The position numbers and the translations under genes are program-made. This document shows positions 43,770 to 52,918 of a stretch of DNA of 64,000 nt, one piece after another. How positions within the stretch are numbered: position 1 is the first letter of the stretch; each line of letters opens with the position of its first letter. A model generated the notes under the pieces. That model saw nothing but the letters and a program-made list of their open reading frames with translations, had not been told where the DNA came from and searched no databases. This stretch comes from Candidatus Gastranaerophilales bacterium (GTDB lineage: Bacteria > Cyanobacteriota > Vampirovibrionia > Gastranaerophilales > Gastranaerophilaceae), in the NCBI GenBank assembly GCA_944322945.1, contig CALUQN010000004.1, positions 62,001 to 126,000 on the forward strand. The letters are read 5' to 3'.

Positions 43770-45323
43770 TTACAATGCTGCGCCGACACTTGCAGGAATT
43801 ACGCCCATGGCTGCTGCCCCGTCAAAAAACGATGGAAATACTATCGCATCAAGTGCATAAGCACCGGCAGCAACAGATACAACCACTATACCCGCTTTTA
43901 CGGCAGCAGGTAAATTCTCTATGGCTTCTCTTACTTCATCGAAAGAAGTTTTTGCTCTTACCCCTAATGAAGTTTCGCCTACAACCACTTGTCCCATCTT
44001 TGGAAGCAATATTACACTGTTGTCACCAAGTTTAAAATGTGCGGGTTTGCCGTTTTTGATATTTTCAAGTGCTTTTTCCATCATAGCGGCTGATAATTTT
44101 CTTTGCAGTTGTTCTCTTATTTCTTTTTCCTTCTCAAACCATTCTTTGTCACGTTTGTTTAAGTCTTTATCATAGTAATTTGTTAATATAATTTCGTTAC
44201 TCGGATCTATAACTGAAAGCGAATATCCGCCGTTTTCCATAGGTTGTATATTTACACGATTAACACCAAATCTGAATAGGTGGCGATTATTAAATACCAG
44301 ACCAATATCGTTGTGCAGTGTCAGGGTATACCAGTTATCCGGCTTATTAACACTGAAATCCCGTGCATATACATATTCCAGCTTATCTCCGCTAATTTGT
44401 TTCTTATCTAGAAAAACCATCGCTTTGCGTGCATCACTTAAAGCATCTGTTATTAATTCAAATTCTTTATGAGAAAGCGGATTGTTAAATTTTACTATCC
44501 TTTCTTCCGTATTTTTATACTCATCTTTTAAGCTCGCACCAGATGAAAATATTTTTACAGCACCGATAGAAAACAAGGTTTCACCAACCGGCAATATAAA
44601 TGGATTACCGTTACTGTTTTGTCTTATTGCTTTAAACTTGCTTAGCATTTTTCCGTCTTTAGAAAATGCGACGGCTTCTATTTCGTCACCATTTTTATAA
44701 AGAAGGTTAAAATTACCGTTTCTTAATCTGTCAATTTTAAAACCGTGACTATCAAACAGACTATATTTTCCGCTGTAGCCGCCATTTCTGTCAGCCTTCA
44801 TCTTATACTTGCCGTCTATAACAAAACCGTTAAACATAGCATCTATCTGTTTAAATTTTCCGTCATTGATATACGGCAGTGCCTGAAAAATTGCTGACTG
44901 ATACATTCTGTTATTGAAATAAGGGGAATGTTGAAGGATATATTGACTGATATCAGGACTGGATATTGAAATTGTTACACCGTCGTTTGCTTTGTGAATT
45001 TGTATATTATTTTTCGGTTTTATTGCTTTTGATGAGTCTGCGGCTGAAATAGTTAATTCCCCGTCAGGTATGTTTAATTTCTCAAGCTCGTTTTGTAAAT
45101 CGTTTACAAGTTCTATAGCATGTTCAAACATATCTTTTTCAGGATATGGGTTTTTCATATCACAGGAAGATAAACCTGCTACAATTATTGTAGGAATAAT
45201 AAGTTTTTTAGCGATTTCAGGCATTTGTTTTTTATCCGTTTCTTCTCTTTTTAACGCTCCGAAATTTGTATTCGCTGTTTGTCTGTTTCTGTAAAAATTA
45301 TTGACATTATAATTTATTCGCAT
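43770..45323 (-). CDS. Large F-x-G family protein with internal membrane-like segment
   Basis: 517 residues. The N-terminus MRINYNVNNFYRNRQTANTN then FGALKREE has the N-F-G motif. Residues about 41-54 (LIIPTIIVAGLSSC) look like a lipoprotein signal with a lipobox Cys, but lie after the F-x-G segment rather than at the start. A long beta-rich domain follows with a pattern of Y/N/K-rich strands, and the C-terminus (about 470-517) is hydrophobic. I do not recognise the fold. It may be a surface or secreted protein of this lineage. Confidence 0.6.
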   Translation of the reverse strand: MRINYNVNNFYRNRQTANTNFGALKREETDKKQMPEIAKKLIIPTIIVAGLSSCDMKNPYPEKDMFEHAIELVNDLQNELEKLNIPDGELTISAADSSKAIKPKNNIQIHKANDGVTISISSPDISQYILQHSPYFNNRMYQSAIFQALPYINDGKFKQIDAMFNGFVIDGKYKMKADRNGGYSGKYSLFDSHGFKIDRLRNGNFNLLYKNGDEIEAVAFSKDGKMLSKFKAIRQNSNGNPFILPVGETLFSIGAVKIFSSGASLKDEYKNTEERIVKFNNPLSHKEFELITDALSDARKAMVFLDKKQISGDKLEYVYARDFSVNKPDNWYTLTLHNDIGLVFNNRHLFRFGVNRVNIQPMENGGYSLSVIDPSNEIILTNYYDKDLNKRDKEWFEKEKEIREQLQRKLSAAMMEKALENIKNGKPAHFKLGDNSVILLPKMGQVVVGETSLGVRAKTSFDEVREAIENLPAAVKAGIVVVSVAAGAYALDAIVFPSFFDGAAAMGVIPASVGAAL

Positions 45324-45815
45324 GTTTTCTCCTTATAGATTTGATGGCATTAACTTGAATGTATCTGCACTAAAACTCCTGATTTACTTTTTTTGCTAGT
45401 TTGTAGGTAAATTTATTATAAATTTGTAATATTTTTGCATCGTACTGCTATATTAAACGGGGATAGTAGTAGGTTGGGCTTTCAGCCCAACAATGTAAAA
45501 TCCCAAATTAGATTTGTAGGTTTGGGCATACCTGCCCAATGTAAAAGAACACATGGTTTGATTTCTTGTTACAGATGGTTTGATTATTTTGGTAAACTAC
45601 CACACTAATTTTTCTCAAAATTGTTGGCAATTTTTCTCAAACTCTGTAAAAGAACAACCAGTTCAGGAATATTTGACAGACAGTTCAGGAATTTTGGGAC
45701 AGATAAATTTAGAAACTTAAATTAATGTTATAAAATATTATATTAATTAAAATAGCAAAAAAAAAAATTACAGTTTTTATATTTTCATACGCAACCAAAT
45801 AGGAGATATTAATAA
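45324..45815. repeat. Intergenic region with duplicated leader element (copy A)
   Basis: 492 bases. GTTGGGCTTTCAGCCCAAC (about 45475-45493) and a degenerate GGGCATACCTGCCC palindrome flank a stretch, 45495-45595, that is repeated at 46472-46620 ahead of the next F-x-G gene. Includes AAGAACACATGGTTTGATTT and TTTGATTATTTTGGTAA. The last 200 bases are AT-rich and should hold the promoter of the gene at 45816. Confidence 0.7.
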
Positions 45816-46352
45816 ATGAGAATAGATAATAATTACACTCAAAGACAACCGAATTTTGGTAGTTTGAAATCTATAACATACCAAAGTCATTTTAATCCTG
45901 ATGTTTACCCTGAAGAATTTGCAAAGGTTTTGAAGGCTATCAAAGAATCAAAAGCGTTCAATGAATTTTTCAAACAGTATGATGTAGATATGTATTTTCA
46001 TGAGGGGGAAGGTCCTTTCAAGAAGGACTATATTTACATGATGTTAAAAACAACAGTCCCCAAAACTAAAGGTAACAACTTGCGTCCGACATTATATCTT
46101 GGTGCTGATCAGGGTCATAATGAACCAATATGTTCCACTTATACTCTGCTTAATAGATTAACCAAAAAAATTAAAAATATAGAATTTTCAGATTTAAAAT
46201 ATAAACTTGATGATGCATTAAAAGAATTGGAAGAGAATGAGAAAAAGAAAAATGCCAGAACGAATGTTGATGAGATTGCAGATAATCTCCTTTCACTGGG
46301 AAAACCTAAAAAGAAAAATTTCTTTGAAAAACTATTCGGCTGGTTAAAATAA
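45816..46352 (+). CDS. F-x-G family protein (NFGSL)
   Basis: 178 residues with an AGGAG site before the ATG. N-terminus MRIDNNYTQRQPNFGSLKSI, then a predicted alpha/beta domain (DVYPEEFAKVLKAIKES, a YMMLKTTVPKTKG strand and SKDYIYM-like segment) and a basic tail ending FEKLFGWLK. No membrane helix. It shares an upstream leader sequence with the gene at 46720 and the N-terminal motif with five others. Confidence 0.6.
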   Translation: MRIDNNYTQRQPNFGSLKSITYQSHFNPDVYPEEFAKVLKAIKESKAFNEFFKQYDVDMYFHEGEGPFKKDYIYMMLKTTVPKTKGNNLRPTLYLGADQGHNEPICSTYTLLNRLTKKIKNIEFSDLKYKLDDALKELEENEKKKNARTNVDEIADNLLSLGKPKKKNFFEKLFGWLK

Positions 46353-46719
46353 TTAACACTTATTGTAGAATTTCGTAAGTCGTTTTAGTAAAACCGACCT
46401 TAATTATATTTCCAAGCCAGTAGGTTGGGCATACCTTGCAATGTCCTACTGACTGATTACGTTTTTAGTAAGTAAAATCCCAAATTAGATTAGTAGGTTG
46501 GGCATACCTGCCCAACGATAAAATTGGACATTAATTGGACTGTAAAAATTCTTAAATTTGAGTAAGTGTAAAAGAACACATGGTTTGATTTCAATTTACA
46601 GATGCTTTGATTATTTTGGTAAGGTTTATTGTAAAAAAATATTGTTTGTGAATAAAAATCTTGTTGAAAAATATAACAAATTTAACTAAAATAACTATGT
46701 TAATATGTAGAGGTAATAT
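46353..46719. repeat. Intergenic region with duplicated leader element (copy B)
   Basis: 367 bases without a gene. 46472-46620 repeats 45495-45595 with about 48 extra bases in its middle. A GTTGGGCATACCTGCCCAAC palindrome is at about 46497-46516, and a damaged copy at about 46434. Confidence 0.7.
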
Positions 46720-47193
46720 ATGAAGATAAATTCTTGCAATAACACATCATTTTCCGGAATAAGAGTAGTTATGAATAATCGAGAACAAAAAAATCTCGCC
46801 AAAGCAATGGGGACAATTCGAGGTATAAATGCAATATTTAAACCACAGATTCTAGTTATCAACGATATGTATTATGGGATATTTTGTATGAAGCATATTG
46901 GTGACGAGTTTATTATTGAAAAAATGTTAAAGAAAAATGATGTGAAATATGATATATTCTTGCCTATGACCAAAGCAGTACCAGAGGATAAGTATCATTG
47001 GATATTAACTGGAATCCCCATTAATACCATTAAGCAAAGATTTAGATCCTTGAAATTATCAGACAATACAATACGCGGAAATATTAGGAAAGAAATATTT
47101 AGTAACAAATACAAAATAGAACGTTTTGAAGAAGAAAAAAATGAAATTAGATTATTAAAAGAAAAAATAAAAAATAAATACAAGTTTCTATAG
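46720..47193 (+). CDS. F-x-G family protein (SFSG)
   Basis: 157 residues; GAGGTAAT precedes the ATG. N-terminus MKINSCNNTSFSGIRVVMNN fits the motif set (F11-S-G). It continues as a basic alpha/beta protein with a Lys-rich C-terminal helix. No membrane or catalytic motif seen. Codon use is AT-rich, more so than the housekeeping genes, as in its neighbour at 45816. Confidence 0.55.
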   Translation: MKINSCNNTSFSGIRVVMNNREQKNLAKAMGTIRGINAIFKPQILVINDMYYGIFCMKHIGDEFIIEKMLKKNDVKYDIFLPMTKAVPEDKYHWILTGIPINTIKQRFRSLKLSDNTIRGNIRKEIFSNKYKIERFEEEKNEIRLLKEKIKNKYKFL

Positions 47194-47730
47194 TTTTTAG
47201 ATTGGTATTATAGCCTAACAATCAAGGGGATTAATCGGGCTTTAAAATACAATTGGACTTTCCCAAAATAATCATTTTATCCGTACACTTCAAAAATGGT
47301 GCGGAATTTAGCTATATTAAGAAAAATCAATCTATCCGTACAGTCCGAAAAAAGTCCATTTCGGCAGTTTGATTTTTTTGGTAAACTTAATTTTCCGACC
47401 TGAAAATGCCCTCGCAGAGCGGGCTGTCCAAAATAATCAAAGTATCCGTACAAATAAAACCGGTCGTTAAATTACAGTAAGCATCAGGCTAATTTAAAAG
47501 TATCATTTGTAAATCCAAGTCCTAATAAAGTCCTGTTCAGTCCAGTTCAAAAACAATGCATCACAGAACTTCCGACGGCTAATGTTTAGAGTTGTTGGGC
47601 AAGTATGCCCAACCGACAATTTATTCTATAGACAACGAACTGGACATTAAAATACAATCATGCAGTTTCCGACAACTGTAATTTAGTATTGTTGGGACAC
47701 TTCATACTAAACCGACAATAATTACTAAAA
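47194..47730. other. Gene-free AT-rich region with repeat fragments
   Basis: 537 bases with no open frame I would call. Near-repeats: TTATCCGTACAC, TATCCGTACAGT and TATCCGTACAAA (about 47277, 47334, 47450), and a partial third copy of the leader element (TTTGATTTTTTTGGTAAAC, about 47370). A GTTGGGCAAGTATGCCCAAC palindrome lies at 47598-47617. The tRNA-Ser gene follows. Confidence 0.6.
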
Positions 47731-47817
47731 CGGAGAAGGCGGGATTCGAACCCGCGGAGGGCGTGAACCCTCACAAATTTTCGAGATTTGCACCTTAAAC
47801 CGCTCGGACACTTCTCC
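47731..47817 (-). tRNA. tRNA-Ser, anticodon CGA
   Basis: Read on the minus strand: acceptor stem GGAGAAG with CTTCTCC, anticodon stem-loop CAAAT-CTCGAAA-ATTTG giving CGA, a long class II variable arm (GAGGGTTCACGCCCTC), and a T-arm GCGGGTTCGAATCCCGC. Reads UCG codons. Discriminator base G; CCA is not encoded. Confidence 0.93.
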
Positions 47818-47842
47818 TTTTTATTTTTTATTACTTTTTATA

Positions 47843-48463
47843 TTACCATTTCCCTAAATGGATTTTTTGTTTTGCGTTATATTCCGCTTGTTCTACATCA
47901 GATCTATCTTTTGCCGGGTATCCAAGTCCTATATAACACGGCAGAAGGTAATCTGACGGTGCCCCAACTTCTGCAGCTACATTCAAACCTTCTTCTCCTA
48001 CCGGTATGCGCATTGAACAGCCCAATCCTTCTGCCGTTGCTGCCAAAAATATATTTTCTATTGCACACCATATTGAAGTCAATGGATTTAATGAGCTTAC
48101 TGAGGTAGGATTTAGCACTCCGGAATTGGTTCTGAAAAACGGTAATATTATATGTGAAGAGTTATACAACATTGTGTACTGCCGAGGCATTGCTATTGCG
48201 TACATTTTTTGCTGGGAGGTTCCTTCTGTGAGTATTTGTTTTAATATCTCCAGCTGCGGCTCTATTCCTTTTTTTATATACTGCAAAACGTTCTCTTTGT
48301 CTTTTTTGTCCTGTATTATTACAAATTCCCAATTCCTTAAATGGTCATGCGTCGGCGCCTGCAAGCCGGCGTTTATAATCCGCTCCAAAACCTCTTCAGG
48401 TACAATTTTATCTTCAAAATCCCGGACTGTCCGCCTTTTATATATCGCCTCGTATAATTCCAT
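47843..48463 (-). CDS. Nitroreductase-family flavoprotein
   Basis: 206 residues from the ATG at 48463. FMN-binding nitroreductase pattern: MELYEAIYKRRTVRDFEDKI (1-20; R-x-S/T-x-R-x-F), ERIINAGLQAPTHDHLRNWE (N/W pair), the helix containing SIWCAIENIFLAATAEGLGC, and a final LPCYIGLGYPAKDR. Uses NAD(P)H to reduce quinones, nitro-compounds or others; the substrate is unknown. It begins after a divergent gap to the QFGSL gene. Confidence 0.88.
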   Translation of the reverse strand: MELYEAIYKRRTVRDFEDKIVPEEVLERIINAGLQAPTHDHLRNWEFVIIQDKKDKENVLQYIKKGIEPQLEILKQILTEGTSQQKMYAIAMPRQYTMLYNSSHIILPFFRTNSGVLNPTSVSSLNPLTSIWCAIENIFLAATAEGLGCSMRIPVGEEGLNVAAEVGAPSDYLLPCYIGLGYPAKDRSDVEQAEYNAKQKIHLGKW

Positions 48464-48699
48464 TCTGCACCTGATTCTATTGTGAATATTGTTACTTATA
48501 ACCTTATTATACCTGAAAAACTTATTTTTACTATCGGTTTGTTCTGATTTTCTCCTATTCTGCTCCATTCAGCTCCAGCTCCTTTACAATATATTTGTTA
48601 AGATTTTGTTACAATTCGGCTCTCAAAAAGGCAATTTTTTTAGGTTTAAATACTTTATATATACATAAGAGATAAATACAAGAAAGAGAGCAAGAGAAA

Positions 48700-48981
48700 A
48701 TGTTAGCAACAGATCAAAGAGGCAAACAAGGACAATTTGGTTCTTTAACTAAAAAAAGACCAGGCGCTGCAAGAAAAAAGGCGACAAAACCTTTTAGAAT
48801 TGAAGATTACAATTATCTTCAGCAGAAAGACAGAAGAATGAGATTTAACAATTCACAGGATCCAATCTATTACGTTTTTGACTGTATTGAAAACAGACCT
48901 ATCAAAACTCTTGCTAAAGAATTCGTAAAAGACTCTTTCTTTGAAATCGCAAACTTTGTATCAAAAGCATTCGTTGGATAA
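48700..48981 (+). CDS. Small basic F-x-G-like protein (QFGSL)
   Basis: 93 residues with GAGCAAGAG ahead of the ATG. The N-terminus MLATDQRGKQGQFGSLTKKR resembles the F-x-G set (F13-G-S), although it lacks the M-x-I/V start. The body is very basic (RPGAARKKATKPFR) and ends in a hydrophobic-amphipathic helix. No known domain. It could bind nucleic acid or the membrane. Confidence 0.5.
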   Translation: MLATDQRGKQGQFGSLTKKRPGAARKKATKPFRIEDYNYLQQKDRRMRFNNSQDPIYYVFDCIENRPIKTLAKEFVKDSFFEIANFVSKAFVG

Positions 48982-49125
48982 TCAATAGGAAAAAAGAAAA
49001 AGACAAGGAAAATCGTCGGAAAATCAACAGGGACAAAAGAGACAAGGAAAAGTAAAGGCAAAAAAGGAATTTAGGAAAATAGGACACAAAAAAGCGGCTT
49101 ATAAGCCGCTTCTTTATTTAGAAGA

Positions 49126-49773
49126 TTATTTAATTGCCGGGAACAGGTATTTAATTCCGTTATCCGCCCGCCATCTGATATATCCGGTTTTGGGTTTGTC
49201 TTCTATATCGGAAACACTTACCAGAACCCAATTCCCTTTTACTGCGTGTAGCTTTATAAATTCCGGCATCTTCATACGTGTAACTATTTGTGAACTGTCA
49301 TCCGTCGCGCTGTGCAGGTCGTTTACTGTTTCCGGAGCATCTTTCAATACGTAAAGACCGTATTTGCGTCCGTACATATTATAGAAATTCAGCCATGACA
49401 TAAATTTATACGGATCGTCTTTCTTCATCCAGCCTGTTGAGCCGTCAGAGTTGTTGTAGATTACCTGTACCCAGTCTTCGGTTTCGTCAGTCACAGCCAT
49501 CAGTGCAAGTCGCTTTGACGGAATAAATACAACAAACAAATCAGAAAAATTTACGCTGTCAGGAAAAACTTCTTTTTCATTCCATTTGATACTATGGACA
49601 ACAGGTGCGTTCTCCCGGGGCTCTTTATAAAGTGTAATCTCGTTTGAAGCCTGATACAGTCCAAGTGTCGCAGTGTATTTTGTGCTCACGGTCTGCGGCA
49701 TGACATCAGCCGCCCACGATGCCTGCATAAGCCCTAACATTACAACAATAAGACCTACAAGTATTTTCTTCAT
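49126..49773 (-). CDS. Exported SH3-like protein
   Basis: 215 residues from the ATG at 49773 (GGGAG upstream), signal peptide MKKILVGLIVVMLGLMQASW ending AAD. Middle and C-terminal parts resemble two SH3b-like beta-barrels (EDWVQVIYNNSDGSTGWMKK and FIKLHAVKGNWVLVSVSD, then GYIRWRADNGI), a fold used to bind peptidoglycan or protein ligands. Four bases separate it from pheT, so it may be at the end of the pheT transcript. Confidence 0.65.
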   Translation of the reverse strand: MKKILVGLIVVMLGLMQASWAADVMPQTVSTKYTATLGLYQASNEITLYKEPRENAPVVHSIKWNEKEVFPDSVNFSDLFVVFIPSKRLALMAVTDETEDWVQVIYNNSDGSTGWMKKDDPYKFMSWLNFYNMYGRKYGLYVLKDAPETVNDLHSATDDSSQIVTRMKMPEFIKLHAVKGNWVLVSVSDIEDKPKTGYIRWRADNGIKYLFPAIK

Positions 49774-49777
49774 GTAA

Positions 49778-52258
49778 TTACTCCCTGAATGAAATATCTG
49801 CATAAGTTTTTTGAAGTTTATTTCTTATAGAATTCATCTGTCCTTCAATAACTTCATCGGTTAAGGTAGCGTTAGGGTCTTGCATGTGAATTCTGAAAGC
49901 AAGAGATTTAAAGCCTTCTTTAATGTGCTCACCCTGATACACGTCAAAGACTTCGCTGCCTTTGAAGATATTTTGCTGAACAGCACCTTTGATTACGCGT
50001 TGAATATCATCAAAAGTAACGTCATCATTGATGATAAACGCAAGGTCACGTTTTACTTCCGGGAACTGCGGGAGTTTTTTAAATCTTGTTACGCTTTCTT
50101 TCATAATAGCAATGATTTCATCCAAGTCGAGTTTGAAGATAAACGCATCCTGGTTGAGTTTTAATTTATCTTTCAATATAGGATGAATTTGTCCGAAATA
50201 GCCGACTGGCTGTGGATTTTTGCCAAGAACCGTTACAACGGCGCTTTTATATGGGTGTAAGGTCGTATGTGTGGCGGCAAGCGGTGATTTATCCAGCGGA
50301 ACGAGTTTAATGCGTTTTTCAACACCGAGTTCGGTGAATAATTTTTCCATAATACCTTTTACAGTGTAGAAATCAGTATCAGCAGTTTTTTGCCAGAGGG
50401 AGTGTTCGACTTTTCCGGTAATAACACCGCCTAAAATTCTGTGTTCTTTTACGCCGGAATATTTTTCATCAGCTTCGCCTGCTCTGTAGTATGTTCTGCC
50501 GATTTCATACGCCCAAAAATCTTTCTGTCCGTTGTCATAGTTGTATTTCATACAGTTGAGAACACTTGCAGCCATTGTCTGACGGAGCATTGCATAGTCT
50601 TCGCTGGCAGGATTGCAGACATAGACTGCTTTTTCTGCATCAAACGGAATCATAAACTTGTCTAAAAGCGGTTTCCCGATTAAAGAACTTGTGATAATTT
50701 CGTTTAAGCCGGAGGATAGCATAATTTCATTGACTTTTTTAATGACTTTTTCATCGAGTGAAATTTCAGGAGTTTGTGACTTACTTGGGAGCGACGGTGC
50801 AATCTTGTCGTAGCCGTTAATCCTTGAAATTTCTTCAATCAGGTCAATTTCACGTGTAACGTCGCCGGCTCTGAAAGATGGGACGAGGAATTTTGCAGCG
50901 GCGTCGTTTCCGCCGAGTTTTTCAAACCCCAGTTTTTCAAGAATCGTAATACATTTTTCCGGTTCAATTGCGCAGCCGAGAATTCTTTTAACTTGTGCAA
51001 ATCTCAGGGTAATTTCAATAGGCTCGAGTTTATTTACACCGGTTTCAACAACTCCGACTACTTCCGCATCTGCGTATTCTGTCAAAAGCTGCATGGCGCG
51101 CATTAACGCAGGTTTTACAGCTTCAATATCAACGCCGCGTTCAAATCTTGAGCAGGCTTCGCTCTTGTAACCGACACTGCGTGAACTTTTTCTGTTGCTT
51201 TGAGGCGTGAAGTACGCTGCTTCCAACGCCATTGAAGTTGTGTTATCGTCAATTTCGGAGTTCATGCCGCCAAAGACGCCTGCAATACAAACGCCTTTTT
51301 CTTTATCGGCGATTAAGACGCTGTCTCGGGTTAATTTTCTTTCAACACCGTCGAGTGTAACAATAGTTTCGCCCTCTTGTGCACGTCTTACGCAAAGATA
51401 ATGATCGAGTTTGTCATAATCAAATGCGTGCAGAGGAGTGCCGTATTCCAGCATAACGTAGTTTGTAATATCAACAACATTGTTGATAGCACGGACACCT
51501 GATGCAATGAGTCTTTTTTGCATCCATTCAGGTGACGGTTTGATTTTGATATTTTTTAAAATACCGATAGAATAATATTTGCAGACATCATTATCAATAA
51601 TTTCCACTTCAAAATCATCCGTAGATAAATCTTTTGTGCATTCAATCATGTTGAATTTAAGAGGTTTATTAAAAATAGCGCTCAATTCTCTGGCAACACC
51701 GACTACAGACATTTGATCGCCGCGGTTTGCAGTCGGCGCAACATGGATAATAGTATCTTTTTCAAACCCGAGAACATCTTCAACATTCTGACCGATTTGA
51801 ACGGAAGGGAAAATTCTGTCAAGTATCAATATGCCGTCTTCTTGTTGGTATTCACGCTCTGCGACGCCGAGTTCATCGTCAGAACAAAGCATCCCTTGGG
51901 ATTCTACGCCGCGGATGACCGCTGGTGTAAGGGTAAACATTTCTCCTGTTTTTCTGTCCAAAACTTGGCTTCCGACAGATGCGTACGGTACAATCTGTCC
52001 TTCTTTAATATTTTGAGCGCCGCATACGACAGTTTTCAGACCGGAACCGGTGTTCACTGTTACGAGGTGGAGCCTGTCCGAATTAGGATGTGCTGCTATT
52101 TGTTCAATTCTGACAGTTTTTATATTGGTAAATTTAGGTTTAACTTCTTCAAGCGCTTCTACTTCCAGCCCGCTCATAGTAAGTTCGTGAGCAATTTGTT
52201 CTTCTGTTACGTCAGATAAGTCAACCAGTTCATTCAACCAATTCAATGATACTTGCAT
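49778..52258 (-). CDS. pheT: Phenylalanine-tRNA ligase beta subunit
   Basis: 826 residues. Domain order is normal: N-terminal B1 and tRNA-binding/OB domain (MQVSLNWLNELVDLSDVTEE; KTVRIEQIAAHPNSDRLHLV), B3/B4 editing domain (about 205-390; GTPLHAFDYDKLD; TLDGVERKLTRDSVLIAD), B5, the catalytic-like core (SPSKSQTPEI-like to HSLWQKTADTDFY) and a C-terminal anticodon-binding FDX-ACB domain (LPQFPEVKRDLAFIINDDVT). Works as alpha2-beta2 with PheS. Not adjacent to pheS. Confidence 0.97.
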   Translation of the reverse strand: MQVSLNWLNELVDLSDVTEEQIAHELTMSGLEVEALEEVKPKFTNIKTVRIEQIAAHPNSDRLHLVTVNTGSGLKTVVCGAQNIKEGQIVPYASVGSQVLDRKTGEMFTLTPAVIRGVESQGMLCSDDELGVAEREYQQEDGILILDRIFPSVQIGQNVEDVLGFEKDTIIHVAPTANRGDQMSVVGVARELSAIFNKPLKFNMIECTKDLSTDDFEVEIIDNDVCKYYSIGILKNIKIKPSPEWMQKRLIASGVRAINNVVDITNYVMLEYGTPLHAFDYDKLDHYLCVRRAQEGETIVTLDGVERKLTRDSVLIADKEKGVCIAGVFGGMNSEIDDNTTSMALEAAYFTPQSNRKSSRSVGYKSEACSRFERGVDIEAVKPALMRAMQLLTEYADAEVVGVVETGVNKLEPIEITLRFAQVKRILGCAIEPEKCITILEKLGFEKLGGNDAAAKFLVPSFRAGDVTREIDLIEEISRINGYDKIAPSLPSKSQTPEISLDEKVIKKVNEIMLSSGLNEIITSSLIGKPLLDKFMIPFDAEKAVYVCNPASEDYAMLRQTMAASVLNCMKYNYDNGQKDFWAYEIGRTYYRAGEADEKYSGVKEHRILGGVITGKVEHSLWQKTADTDFYTVKGIMEKLFTELGVEKRIKLVPLDKSPLAATHTTLHPYKSAVVTVLGKNPQPVGYFGQIHPILKDKLKLNQDAFIFKLDLDEIIAIMKESVTRFKKLPQFPEVKRDLAFIINDDVTFDDIQRVIKGAVQQNIFKGSEVFDVYQGEHIKEGFKSLAFRIHMQDPNATLTDEVIEGQMNSIRNKLQKTYADISFRE

Positions 52259-52882
52259 TTTTTATAATTCCCTCATATATAAATATTTTAATCTACAAGC
52301 AGCATTTTATATCAAAAAAAAACAATTGTAAAATAATAGAAACATAAACCGCATAGACAAAACGTGAGGGGGCAAACATTATTTTCGCAAACGGAAATAC
52401 CGCCTTTTGTTGATGTTCAAGAAACTTTAAAAGTCTTTTAATCGGCGGCTTTTATAACGCTCGTAAGAGCTTAACGACTTTATTCCCTCCCCAGGTCGGG
52501 GATGGCTGGGGTGGGGAGCAAACATAATGTATACTGTCATTCTGAACTTGGTTAAACCTCCTTCCCCGGCTTGGGGAAGCGAATTTGCACTCTGCCGAAC
52601 AAAACCTGACTAAATGTCTGGTTTTGTGAGAGGGGACGACACGCAGTTAGTCCGGTTAGCGAGGAAATTGAGCGAAGTTGAACCGCAGGTTCAAAAGCGA
52701 AACTTTCCGAGCGTGAAGCAAATTCAAGACAGGCTGGGATGGGGAACAACAGGTTCAGCCATCGTAAAGTCCTGCGTTGTCTTTTCGCACTGCAAGATCC
52801 TGAACAGCTTGAAAATCTCGTTTTTTAAAAAAAACGGATTTAATATAAAGGTCTATTCACTCCAGTTTGCTCGCTATTCATC
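52259..52882. repeat. Repeat-rich intergenic region before tmk
   Basis: No gene is supported. 52415-52475 is an inverted copy of 40067-40130; CCTCCCCAGGTCGGGGATGG (about 52487) is a hairpin; 52542-52646 is the 105-base element shared with 43027-43131; 52794-52841 is an inverted copy of 12696-12742. Elements are stacked without spacers, suggesting repeat-on-repeat insertion. Confidence 0.75.
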
Positions 52883-52897
52883 TTTTTGTGCTATAAT
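52883..52897 (+). promoter_or_regulatory. Extended -10 promoter of tmk
   Basis: TTTTTGTGCTATAAT with TG-C-TATAAT, identical in all 15 positions to the gyrA promoter element; 22 bases before the tmk ATG. Confidence 0.65.
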
Positions 52898-52918
52898 CTG
52901 TATTATGGAGGCTTTGTT

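Noticed and set aside
47788-48108. Plus-strand ORF opposite the tRNA-Ser and nitroreductase end
   Set aside because: Overlaps a tRNA gene and conserved nitroreductase codons on the other strand.
52552-52749. Small minus-strand ORF before tmk
   Set aside because: Consists of the 105-bp repeat and neighbouring repeat material; no homologue-like features.
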